DNA of 21,945 nt from a virus, in the IMG/VR virus record IMGVR_UViG_3300020451_000053, positions 1 to 21,945 of that record. One strand, given 5' to 3'. Below are positions 7,110 to 15,726 of this stretch, piece after piece. Within the stretch, counting starts at the first letter, position 1. Each line of letters opens with the position of its first letter. The notes under the pieces were generated by a model, which was given only the letters and a program-made list of their open reading frames with translations, had not been told where the DNA came from and made no database searches. The position numbers and the translations under genes are program-made.

Positions 7110-10067
7110 TCAGAAGCTGCCGTCATCTAGCTGCGAAGTCAAAGCGAGAGTGCCAGTAGCGTTAGGCAACGTCAAAACTTGGTCTTGCGTAGGGTCTGCA
7201 ATCGCCAAGGTGGTTTCAAAGGCGTCGTCAGTCGGACCTTCAAACACCAATGAACCTGTGTTGCCAACAAGCACCTGACCAGTAAAGACGCCACCGGCCT
7301 TCGGAATTGCCAATGCCGCCAAGTCGTAAGCGGTCTTGACGCCATTCGGTGTTGCAGCAGTTGTGGTGCTTGAGGATGCGACACCATCAGTCAGCTGCAG
7401 AACGCCGACAGCACTCGTTGTGCCAGTGCTAACTGTCAGTGCAGGTGTCGTCGTGCCATTCGTGACACCAAGCGGTGCAGTGACCGAGACGCTAGTGACA
7501 GTACCGACTTGATTTGTAATCCACTCAAGGCCGGTTGTTGTGCTGCTGTTGGCACTGAGAATGAAACCGTTTGTGCCAACTCCAAGCTTATCGAGCGTTG
7601 TCGCAGCGCTAGCAGCGATCAAATCACCTTTGGTATAAGCAGCAATGTTCGTGCCGCCGTGATCAACATCAAGAATGCCACTGGTAATGTTCTCAGCGTT
7701 GCGAGATTCGTTGCTGACTTCTTCAAGAGCAGTCTGCACATTTGTCGCGCCAATCTCCCCCGCGGGGGCAAAAGCAACATTATTCGCCGTCTGCGCTGTA
7801 TAAGTACTGCTGACATCAATTTCAAGCCATGCAGCTCCAGTTGACAGCAACAAGTCAGGCGGCGCCAGCGTCACTGTGGGAGCTGGTGATGTGCCTGTTC
7901 CTCCGATAGAAACGATTACGTAATAGTTAGAGTTGTCTGAAGATGGAGATGGCAAAGCATTGCCAACTGCCAAACCAATCGCGGTGCCTTCATTTGTAAC
8001 AGATGCAATTTGATTGGTAGTTGCGTTATATGTACCACCGAGAATAATGGCACCAGCCGAAATGCCAATTGACTGCCAAACATTTCCATCCCAGAGGAAG
8101 AAGTTCTTATCTAGGGGGTTGAAATGCAGCTGTCCTGTAAACGATGCAACAGGTAATGTCTCGCCAATAGACGCCGTTGACTTGTTGGCAAGTTTTGTTG
8201 CCGTGATTGCGGCAGCGCCAATACGATCTGACGCAAACGAACCAGTCGTGACCTTTGAGGCATCAAGAACTGGAATATCGCTAGCAATCAGATCAACAGC
8301 AGCACTGATGTGACCCTGTGCGTCAAATGTGATCCCGCTCTTGGTTGCAGCAGTCACGGTGTTGCTGTGATTCAGCGTGCCGCTTGATACAGCTAAGCCA
8401 GTGCCTGGCTGAATAATGCCTTTTGCGCTGCTTGTTGCATCAGGCAAATCAGCAGGAACAAGTGCGCGGAATGTAGGAGCAGCATCTGAGCCAGATGCTG
8501 GGCCAACAAAAACCGAGTTAGCAGCTTGCGTCTCAAGCGTCAGCGTGATGTTTGCCGTGAAAGCATCAGGATTGTTGACGACGATTGACAGAGGCGTTGA
8601 CTCTGTAACTGTTACTGACTGAATGCCAGACTCTTGAACCCAGGTGTTCCCGGTGTATCTGTAGGCGATGCTGGTCGCCGTGTTAAACCAACCTTGGCCA
8701 GTAAACGCCCCAGCGCCGCTAGGCGTAGAAGAACTAACAATACAAGTGGACTGATCACCTAGCTTGTCCTCATCGATCGCAGAAGCGTTTATTTTTGACG
8801 TTGTTACTGCGTTTGTTTGGATGTTGGCCGCACCAACGATGTTGCTTGCCAATGCAGTGGCAAACGATCCAGTGCCAGAACCTGTGACAGCACCGGTCAA
8901 TGTAATTGTTTGATCACCAGTGTTAGTGCCTGAGCTAGTGCCAGCAAAAGATGACCCATTAGTCCAAGTGCCAGTCGCAACAGCAAGATCTCCAAGACCA
9001 AGTGTTGTGCGCTGTGCTGCAGCGTTTGCGTCATCTAAAAGTGCTCGGCCAGCACTGGTACAAGCTATTTGCTCGACGGTGCCAGCACCTGAAGTGCTGC
9101 GGCCAAGAATTACATCTGTGGTTGTAGTGTCTTGCAGTTTGTCATACGTGACTGCATCGCTGGCGATGTTGCTAGTACCAACAATTCCTGCAGCAAGTGT
9201 TGTGGCGAAGCTCCCAGTGCCAGTGCCGGTGACAGCACCAGTTAGCGTGATTGTCTGATCACCAGTATTAGTGCCGCTAGACGTACCAGAGTGCGTACCG
9301 CTAAACGTGCCGCTTTGCGTCGCAAGCGTTCCTAAGCCAAGTGTCGTGCGCTGCGCTGCTGCATCTGCATCGTCTAGAAGTGCTCGTCCTGCCGCTGTCA
9401 AAGAATATGCAGCGTAAGTATCTGAACCAGTCAGATAAATACTTTGATTAGCAGCAGTTGTGAGGCTAGAAATACTTTGCAAGCCTGCATCAAAACTTTG
9501 TACGTCTACTCCCAGCTCTACACCTAAGTTGACCCTGGCCCCAGCTGCCGTACTGCTGCCAGTTCCGCCATCGGCGACTGTTAGATCAGTGATGCCAGTA
9601 ATCGTGCCGCCAGTAATCGTTGCACTTGTACTGCTGAGATTGGCTGTGACTGTTCCAAACGTGACCGCATCATTGGTGTCAATACCAAGCGTCGTTCGCT
9701 GAGCCGCTGCATTCGCATCGTCAAGCAAAGCGCGTCCAGCAGCAGTACAAACGATCTCTTCAATAATTCCTGCGTTTGCACTGCTACGACCTAGCAGTCG
9801 ATCAGTTGCCGTTACGTTCTGAATCTTGGCGTATGTGACACCATCATCAGCAAGAGCAGCGGTGCCGATTTTTGTCGCGCTGGCCTGATCCAGCTTTCCA
9901 AGGTCAATAGAGCTGGCATCGACTAGATCAAGACCTGCATCGACTAGGTTTTTTGCAGTGACCTTTTTAGTTTCCGAGCCGCTGACATCAGCGATGGCAA
10001 GGACATCGTTCTGTGCGACGCCTGCTTTGGACAACTCGACGAGTTGCGTAATCCTTTGGTCAGCCAA
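7110..10067 (-). CDS. Tail fibre 1 (985 residues)
   Basis: The protein begins MADQRITQLVELSKAGVAQN, a fibre N-terminus common in cyanophages, followed by DVLAIADVSGSETKKVTAKN (21-40), likely the attachment domain. The shaft is built from repeats: AGRALLDDANAAAQRTTLG occurs at residues 110, 226 and 339, and SGTNTGDQTITLTGAVTG at about 264 and 379. The end reads VLTLPNATGTLALTSQLDDG, with no chaperone domain. The start is TTG (10065-10067): the codon two before it is an in-frame TGA, and a GGAG lies seven bases upstream, so TTG is the only sensible start. Low-complexity Ser/Thr/Ala/Gly composition and near absence of Cys fit a trimeric beta fibre. Receptor unknown. Confidence 0.88.
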   Translation of the reverse strand: MADQRITQLVELSKAGVAQNDVLAIADVSGSETKKVTAKNLVDAGLDLVDASSIDLGKLDQASATKIGTAALADDGVTYAKIQNVTATDRLLGRSSANAGIIEEIVCTAAGRALLDDANAAAQRTTLGIDTNDAVTFGTVTANLSSTSATITGGTITGITDLTVADGGTGSSTAAGARVNLGVELGVDVQSFDAGLQSISSLTTAANQSIYLTGSDTYAAYSLTAAGRALLDDADAAAQRTTLGLGTLATQSGTFSGTHSGTSSGTNTGDQTITLTGAVTGTGTGSFATTLAAGIVGTSNIASDAVTYDKLQDTTTTDVILGRSTSGAGTVEQIACTSAGRALLDDANAAAQRTTLGLGDLAVATGTWTNGSSFAGTSSGTNTGDQTITLTGAVTGSGTGSFATALASNIVGAANIQTNAVTTSKINASAIDEDKLGDQSTCIVSSSTPSGAGAFTGQGWFNTATSIAYRYTGNTWVQESGIQSVTVTESTPLSIVVNNPDAFTANITLTLETQAANSVFVGPASGSDAAPTFRALVPADLPDATSSAKGIIQPGTGLAVSSGTLNHSNTVTAATKSGITFDAQGHISAAVDLIASDIPVLDASKVTTGSFASDRIGAAAITATKLANKSTASIGETLPVASFTGQLHFNPLDKNFFLWDGNVWQSIGISAGAIILGGTYNATTNQIASVTNEGTAIGLAVGNALPSPSSDNSNYYVIVSIGGTGTSPAPTVTLAPPDLLLSTGAAWLEIDVSSTYTAQTANNVAFAPAGEIGATNVQTALEEVSNESRNAENITSGILDVDHGGTNIAAYTKGDLIAASAATTLDKLGVGTNGFILSANSSTTTGLEWITNQVGTVTSVSVTAPLGVTNGTTTPALTVSTGTTSAVGVLQLTDGVASSSTTTAATPNGVKTAYDLAALAIPKAGGVFTGQVLVGNTGSLVFEGPTDDAFETTLAIADPTQDQVLTLPNATGTLALTSQLDDGSF
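8856..9278 (-). repeat. Direct repeat in tail fibre 1 (SGTNTGDQTITLTGAVTG module)
   Basis: Two near-identical protein segments of about 26 residues (residues 264-289 at 9201-9278 and 379-404 at 8856-8933) read SGTNTGDQTITLTGAVTG, followed by a G-T/S-G-T-G-S-F-A-T run. They lie about 115 residues apart and are flanked by the AGRALLDDANAAAQRTTLG units, so the whole module of about 345 bases repeats roughly twice. Confidence 0.8.
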
Positions 10068-10103
10068 GGCTCAACTCCATCGACGGGGACACATGGGCTC
10101 AGT

Positions 10104-10979
10104 TTAGTCCGTTACTTCCTGCAGGAGGAAGTCAAGACCTTGCTCAACCCTGATGCGATCGTCATCTTCCTTCAGAATGTAGTCCGAAGGCTTGCCGATC
10201 ACAAGCTTGATTTCATCGGTCGTGACAAAATCAATCGTGCAGGTCACTACGCCGCCAGTTTCTACGGTTACTCCGACAGATGTTGTGACTGCAGTTGCTT
10301 GATAAAAAATGTTTTCAACAGTTGGTATTACTGCTTTGTCTGTTAGATACAGCGCAATGTCAAACGCAGAACCTAAGTCAAGACGCTGGATTGTTTGCAG
10401 CATAAAGATTGGTGCTTCTTCAGTGCCAGATGTCGTGTAATCAAAAAAGCATTCAATGCGACCGCTGCCACTTATCAAACCTGCGCTGTGCTGTTGTTTA
10501 TATTTGTCAGAAAGTGTTGTAAGATCCACGCTTTCGCGTGATGTGTTGAACTCGTATCTTGTGACATTGCCAAGAATGTTGAATCTAATATCGCGAACGC
10601 TCAAAGTTACTTCTATGGGATTGCCAGTAAACGCCTGCAGATCAATTTCATTAGATCTGGTGTTGTTTACTGCATCTTCAAATGAAGGATAAAGCCTTAA
10701 GCCGCCTGCAGCATTTACGTTGACAAACGTGCTGAAAGTTTTTTCGATCGCTGCCGAACTCCAATTCGAGGCAGGTATAAAAGCCAGTCCACGACTGTCC
10801 GTCGTCTCAATGTCGATGCGATCACCAGTAAATAAGTTATCAGTTGCACCATCAACGCCTACTCGCTCAAGCGTTGTATTGATGTCGTCAGGATCTATAG
10901 AAGCCTCAATACTCCCGATAAATACATCAGTGCCACGACGCAGCCTAATGTTGCCGTGATTGCCAAGGTAAAAGGCCAT
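10104..10979 (-). CDS. Enlarged tail tube-fold paralogue with an inserted domain
   Basis: The 291-residue protein starts MAFYLGNHGNIRLRRG, nearly the same opening strand as the tube subunit. The rest of the tube fold resumes at about residue 139: VTRYEFNTSRESVDLTTLSD (139-158), then GLISGSGRIECFFDY (167-181), then TSVGVTVETGGVVTCTIDF (233-251). Residues 17-138 are extra and hold strands such as GLAFIPASNW and an EIDLQAFTGNPIEVTLSVRD stretch. The extension at the C-terminus (about 265-291) is acidic. A tube-fold ring with an outward insertion would suit a fibre-docking collar just before the fibre genes that follow. That role is my inference; the shared core is visible directly. Confidence 0.66.
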   Translation of the reverse strand: MAFYLGNHGNIRLRRGTDVFIGSIEASIDPDDINTTLERVGVDGATDNLFTGDRIDIETTDSRGLAFIPASNWSSAAIEKTFSTFVNVNAAGGLRLYPSFEDAVNNTRSNEIDLQAFTGNPIEVTLSVRDIRFNILGNVTRYEFNTSRESVDLTTLSDKYKQQHSAGLISGSGRIECFFDYTTSGTEEAPIFMLQTIQRLDLGSAFDIALYLTDKAVIPTVENIFYQATAVTTSVGVTVETGGVVTCTIDFVTTDEIKLVIGKPSDYILKEDDDRIRVEQGLDFLLQEVTD

Positions 10980-11410
10980 CAGCTAATGACTTCAGTGAAG
11001 TCTCCGTCAACAGTGAAGTTGATGGGCACGACACTAAGCTCACCAGTGCTTACGGACACGCTGGCTGAGGTGATGTACGCATTGAATTTAATGTCGTCTG
11101 CATTAGCACCGCCAACATTTAACTCAAGCAATACTCTCTGAGTTGTTTCAATCGCACCCGTTTTCATAATTTTTGACAGCAATTCAGTGAACTGCGTCAG
11201 CGTTGCGCTTTCGCCAGTCTCAAGTTTGTAATACATCAGAGTTGCGCTACCTGTTGCACCTTTTACACCAGGCACAAACGTATTTACAGAACTGTCGATC
11301 GTATTAGTGCTGAGCAATTCGACTGTCGTTTCCAGCGACCAGTCACGGATTTTTGCTACAGGCTTGCTGTTGAAGACCAAAGAGCCGGTACGGCCAGTGA
11401 AAAAGCCCAT
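10979..11410 (-). CDS. Tail tube-fold paralogue after gpJ (small)
   Basis: The 143-residue protein looks like a second copy of the tube subunit. It shares the opening strand (MGFFTGRTGSLVF against MAFYRGEQGNVLF), the segment IRDWSLETTVELL (against VRTWSLTIDKESL), a central GVKGATGSATLMYYKLETG (48-66) against GGLIGGSGTIEVFYEKTAAG, and the closing KFNAYITSASVSVSTGELSV with an N-F strand. Length matches the tube subunit. Such a copy is not normally found downstream of gpJ. It may form a ring at the tail tip that carries the fibres, or a minor tube component. It overlaps the next gene, another copy, by one base, so the two are likely co-translated. Function beyond the fold is inferred. Confidence 0.66.
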   Translation of the reverse strand: MGFFTGRTGSLVFNSKPVAKIRDWSLETTVELLSTNTIDSSVNTFVPGVKGATGSATLMYYKLETGESATLTQFTELLSKIMKTGAIETTQRVLLELNVGGANADDIKFNAYITSASVSVSTGELSVVPINFTVDGDFTEVIS

Positions 11411-11437
11411 TGACTTGGCCAGAACATTGCTTTCATA

Positions 11438-14400
11438 TTAGCTTACCTCGAATTGGTCGCTACGAAAATCAGCGATGCGTGCTCTCGGTTGGTCGTCGCT
11501 TTCTGTAAAGCAAGGATACTCAAGTGCTTTCACCGAGACTTCTCCTTCTTCTTCTATCGCCACCTCCGTAACTCGATACACTCTCTTGCTTGGTTTTTCA
11601 GTGCCCATCACAAACATGCGGCCAACGTGGCTTGTTGGCAATCCTGATACGACGTTGCCTGACACGGAGTAAGTGCCTGAATTGACGTTACCTTTTTCAG
11701 CGTCGTAAAAAAGGAAAGAATATGATCCATCTCGGATCTGGTCCTTAATAGGGCTGTTGAGTGCGCCGCCTTCCATCACGACACCTGTTGAGTAGCTGTC
11801 CCAATCTTTTAAGCCAATGTCCACATAGATAAACGAACCAGGCTCGATAGCAGCTTCTGACGGGAAGGTGCGGAACTCAATGCCTTTGCGTATCCAATGT
11901 CGCTGATTTACCAAGAGCTTGCCAAACATGATTGCTTGCTCTTTTTGTGTAACAAACTGACTTGCGTCAAATGTTTGGCGGACAGCTTCCCCGTCGTCCA
12001 CATTTGCTCTGCGGACTTCAACAACCTTGTTGACGCTAAAAACATCCTCAGAATTCGTTTCCCTATACACCACGCTCGCAATCAGCTCTTGCGTTCCAGC
12101 GCCATAGTTTAGGAACTCTTCCTTAAAGCTATCTTCGAAAATGTTGCCTGGCGTAAACAAAGCTGAAATGTCTAATGGCACTGGTTTGCCGTTGCCATCA
12201 GCTGCTTTACCAGAATTATTTACTGGGACAGCAGGCACCAAAGTATCTGCGCCATTCTTGCGAGCAAGCTCTAGCAAGCTAAATGGTGCGTTCTCGATCC
12301 AGAATGAACGCCACGAACCTGCATCAGCGATAACGCCATCCATGCAAAGACTGATTCGACTTCCTTCATTCACAGGTAAATTGTTATTCTTGCAAAAATC
12401 TTTTGCCAGTATCAAGCTGGACTGATCCAAGGCAGCCTTTCGTGCATACTTGGCAACACCATTTTCTTTGTCCAGCACAGTGTCCGCAAAGATGTCAGGC
12501 GCAAAACTTGTTGAGGTGCTTGTCGGCTGATCAAAGTTTTCCGCAGTAAAAGCATCTTTGCCCCTTGTGACAAATGCCGTGATGTTGCGTAAGTCTTGGA
12601 TGCCGCGCCCTGCTGTTACGTTCACAGACATCATTGACAGCTTGCTGTATTTACCGACTGTTGATTCCTGCTGCTGCTCGGTCACAGCAGTGATTACAAA
12701 TTCTGGCCCTGATTCATGACTAAACTGCACTTGGGTGTCAGTATTGACGCTGAACATGTCCCATTCGTTTGTGAAGCGAGGTCCACGCTCTTCTAGATTC
12801 GGGAAGCCCCAAGTGTTTGTTGATGTTATATTCCGGCCAGACCAAGAGAATGTAACGCCACCTGACGAGTAAGTCGCAACCTTTTCTGAGTTTTCAATAA
12901 AGCCAAAACGCTTTTGTCCGTTAGACAAGGTTTCAGCTTTAGCGTCATAAACAGGGTCAAACTTGAAAGAATAGCGATTACGATCGTTTGATGAAAAATT
13001 TAGTTGATTGTAAAAGTCGCTTTCTGTGCCGTGACGAACAACAAAGATGACCGGGAGAATAGTGTAGTCGCCATCAGTGTCTTTTTTATATGAAACACGG
13101 AAGAACGCCATACGCCCTTTCACTCCGTTGTCGCCATCCTTGTAACCATCAGGCGCATCTTTTTCAGCGTACTTCTTTTGCCTGCCGCTAATGCGCCTAA
13201 ACAGCTTAGACTTGATTGAAAAGCGAACAGCATCACATTCGTTAATTGTTTCGTATGAAGCCGACTCGCACTTGACTAGACATTTTACAAAAAAATTGTT
13301 ATCAAGGCTTTTTACATATTTGTCATCAAACACATCTAAAGTAGCGCGAACTTGCTTTAGAGCTTGACGCTTGTTATTGATAAACTCTCTGTATTTATCT
13401 TTTACTGCTTTGGTGCCTACCGTGTCAGTCACTTGACCTGTTTCTGGTAACTGCTTGATTCGGCGCTCCATAGCCCTGATTCCGCCGCTGCCGTAGTAGT
13501 TGCCGCTTAGCCCTGTAAACGGCGTCGAAGAACTTGACTGCAGCTGTTTTACATACACGTTGCGGGCTCTACCAATCAACTTATTTCTGCGCTTTTCACG
13601 CCTCTCACGCAATTCGTCTAATCTATCTTCAAAGTTTTGAACTTTCTTAAATCCTGAGCTTGTTGCTCTGCTCAAAACATTCCTTTGCTCACCAGTTCCG
13701 CCTGTGTCGTTCTTAAATGATGTCTGCCTTAATATGTTTTGAGGTGTTTTCTTGTCGAGATTAGGCTTTCGCTTCTCTTTTACCTTAAATATATTATTGT
13801 TAATGTTTTGAATTTTTCCTTCAGTTCTGTCCTTTTTAAGAGCTGCATCGATATCCTTACTCAACTGTGTTTCTTTGCCGTTAAACTCTTCGTCATATAC
13901 TCCGTTTAGGATGTCATCCACCTCTTGCTTTGCTAAATCCAAATCTTTGTTTATTTCGGCAAGTAGCGTGGCAGCGTCCAATGTTGGCTTTTCAGCTAGA
14001 AAGTCATTGAGCAACTGCTTGGTGTATTCGATTGATCCATTTATTGAAATGACCGTATCGTCTTTTTCCCCAAGCTCATTGGTCCATTCGACTGTTCTTG
14101 AGCCACCGAAATCGTAAGACAACGCTCCAAATTTTATTTTTACGCCTGTAGTAATCATTTCTCCGTCAACGTCTCCGTCATTGCTTAAAATACGCTCAGC
14201 CTCTTCCAGCTCCTCGCGTCCTGTCGCTTCTGTAATCGGTCGCTTTCTTGAATACGCAGCAGTCGGCCTGCGACCACGCTCAATGCACTCAAACCGCGCA
14301 GTAACATCACCGTCGTCCACGTCTTGGGTAGAATTTTCTGTAAAGTCTTTAAGCTTAAATTTTGCAGCGCCTAACATGTAAGTCGCACCAAACGTAAGAG

Positions 14401-15352
14401 ATTCTGCTGTTTGCCTTCTTATATCTCTGGCGATACCACGCGCATCATCATCTCCATCTTTATTGCTGCTACTTTCAAACTTTACCTTGATAGCATCACC
14501 TACGTCGTAAAATTCGTCCGAGCCTGCATTCCAGCTACTTGTAGTCAGCTTAATGTTAATTGGGGCGTCTTTTGTCTTGCCTTTTTTATTACGCGTTAAA
14601 ACATCAACATTGACTGGGATCGGATCAAAGACGCCAAGAGCAACGGATGACGAAGGGCTATAAGCCTGGCTATAGCCTTGCTCTGTGTTGCCTTTTACCA
14701 AGCACACTCTGGCTGTATCTGGCTTTACTAATGCTTTGGGGAATAATTCTTTGTTCCCAAAAACCAAATCGCCAAACTTGACATTCTTATCTCCGCCACT
14801 ATTATTTTTGTAAAAAATCCAAATCAGACCAGGATTCAATGAGTTCAACGCGAGCTGCCCGAACGCAGTCTTCTCAGGGTCTATACTCCTGATTTTTGAC
14901 GCACCAAGCACCATCAGCAACTGCATAAATTGCGATGATCCGAAGTTTTCAATAGCGGACCACACCAATGAACCAGACACACGAACGCCGCCGTTAGGGT
15001 TTTGATCAGTATTGGTGTAGACCAAATTGACTGGGTTGCCGTATGCAGCTAGCTCTTGCGCACTGTTAAATCCGAACGTAGGTGCAAAACGCTGCTGACG
15101 TTGTCTGCGACGATCACGCGCACCAGGAATTTCAGGCTTTGGCGCAAGCAGTGCCGCACCAACTTGAAACAAAATGCCTACAACTGTCAGCACTAAAGCT
15201 TGTGTAAAAGGGTCCGCTGCTCGAACGTCTAGCGCGGTGCCAATCTTCGGATCCTTGTACTCCTGCTGGATCGCGACAAACTCTAGATACTGTTCTTTCG
15301 TAATTGCCAGCGACTCAATCAACTGGTGCTCGTAGGGGAGAAGCTTACGCAT
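11438..15352 (-). CDS. Tail tip central hub protein, lambda gpJ-like core
   Basis: The 1304-residue protein is the largest in the window and lies in the gpJ position. An N-terminal hydrophobic segment (about 47-71, LVLTVVGILFQVGAALLAPK) recalls the gpI/gpJ start. The region after it, with NPVNLVYTNTDQNPNGGVRV, fits the tip-attachment hub. A highly charged stretch (about 440-690) is rich in Lys, Glu and Arg and probably forms coiled coils. The C-terminal part carries the gpJ-type hub domain: GKLLVNQRHWIRKGIEFRTF, IEPGSFIYVDIG and RVYRVTEVAIEEEGEVSVKA, then ALEYP. Lambda gpJ continues with fibronectin-like domains and a receptor-binding end; here the protein stops about 25 residues later. Start ATG overlaps the previous TGA by one base. 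The gpJ-like identity is strong, the extent of each domain approximate. Confidence 0.85.
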   Translation of the reverse strand: MRKLLPYEHQLIESLAITKEQYLEFVAIQQEYKDPKIGTALDVRAADPFTQALVLTVVGILFQVGAALLAPKPEIPGARDRRRQRQQRFAPTFGFNSAQELAAYGNPVNLVYTNTDQNPNGGVRVSGSLVWSAIENFGSSQFMQLLMVLGASKIRSIDPEKTAFGQLALNSLNPGLIWIFYKNNSGGDKNVKFGDLVFGNKELFPKALVKPDTARVCLVKGNTEQGYSQAYSPSSSVALGVFDPIPVNVDVLTRNKKGKTKDAPINIKLTTSSWNAGSDEFYDVGDAIKVKFESSSNKDGDDDARGIARDIRRQTAESLTFGATYMLGAAKFKLKDFTENSTQDVDDGDVTARFECIERGRRPTAAYSRKRPITEATGREELEEAERILSNDGDVDGEMITTGVKIKFGALSYDFGGSRTVEWTNELGEKDDTVISINGSIEYTKQLLNDFLAEKPTLDAATLLAEINKDLDLAKQEVDDILNGVYDEEFNGKETQLSKDIDAALKKDRTEGKIQNINNNIFKVKEKRKPNLDKKTPQNILRQTSFKNDTGGTGEQRNVLSRATSSGFKKVQNFEDRLDELRERREKRRNKLIGRARNVYVKQLQSSSSTPFTGLSGNYYGSGGIRAMERRIKQLPETGQVTDTVGTKAVKDKYREFINNKRQALKQVRATLDVFDDKYVKSLDNNFFVKCLVKCESASYETINECDAVRFSIKSKLFRRISGRQKKYAEKDAPDGYKDGDNGVKGRMAFFRVSYKKDTDGDYTILPVIFVVRHGTESDFYNQLNFSSNDRNRYSFKFDPVYDAKAETLSNGQKRFGFIENSEKVATYSSGGVTFSWSGRNITSTNTWGFPNLEERGPRFTNEWDMFSVNTDTQVQFSHESGPEFVITAVTEQQQESTVGKYSKLSMMSVNVTAGRGIQDLRNITAFVTRGKDAFTAENFDQPTSTSTSFAPDIFADTVLDKENGVAKYARKAALDQSSLILAKDFCKNNNLPVNEGSRISLCMDGVIADAGSWRSFWIENAPFSLLELARKNGADTLVPAVPVNNSGKAADGNGKPVPLDISALFTPGNIFEDSFKEEFLNYGAGTQELIASVVYRETNSEDVFSVNKVVEVRRANVDDGEAVRQTFDASQFVTQKEQAIMFGKLLVNQRHWIRKGIEFRTFPSEAAIEPGSFIYVDIGLKDWDSYSTGVVMEGGALNSPIKDQIRDGSYSFLFYDAEKGNVNSGTYSVSGNVVSGLPTSHVGRMFVMGTEKPSKRVYRVTEVAIEEEGEVSVKALEYPCFTESDDQPRARIADFRSDQFEVS

Positions 15353-15726
15353 CAGTCAATCCAGAAGTAGTAAGCCAAAGCACGCGACACAGGAATGCGT
15401 ACAACGCGTTTGCCAGGAGAAATGAAAACGATGCTGCCATCAACAACGCTTCCCAGTGCTGGACTTGTCGGGTCAGCAAGCAACGCCACAGCTCCATGTT
15501 CTGGCAGTTTAAGACGCCTGCCCTCTTCTAGTAACCATCGAGCAAGACGAATCGGCGTTAATGTTTTTGGACTATACGATCGATAAGCCCAAGCAAACCT
15601 GTCAGAGTAATCACTTAGCCCTAAACGCTTGCGAATCTCGCATACGAGCTGGAAACAGTCAGTCTGATTGTTGCCATCACGTAAGCTTGCCCCCCAACAG
15701 TATTCAAGGCCGATTAAATCATTCAT
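15352..15726 (-). CDS. NlpC/P60-like tail tip protein, gpK-like, probably inactive
   Basis: The 124-residue protein shows the N-terminal NlpC/P60 peptidase pattern: GLEYCWGASLRDGNNQTDCF (6-25), followed by QLVCEIRKRLGL. This matches 'G.pY.WGG....G.DC..LV', with Cys24 as the nucleophile. The second half has the family's 'GDV.LF' strand as EHGAVALLAD (76-85). The next strand, normally HVGI-V-DG with the catalytic His, reads ALGSVVDG (90-97), so Ala90 replaces it. The His at 77 lies one strand early. In lambda, gpK has a JAMM domain plus NlpC/P60 and may cut the cell wall during entry; only the second part is present here. It overlaps both neighbours (4 bases and 1 base). Confidence 0.76.
   Translation of the reverse strand: MNDLIGLEYCWGASLRDGNNQTDCFQLVCEIRKRLGLSDYSDRFAWAYRSYSPKTLTPIRLARWLLEEGRRLKLPEHGAVALLADPTSPALGSVVDGSIVFISPGKRVVRIPVSRALAYYFWID

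Noticed and set aside
8920-9258. 112-residue plus-strand frame opposite fibre 1
   Set aside because: Its regular Val/Pro content is the mirror of the repeated fibre module, not an independent protein.
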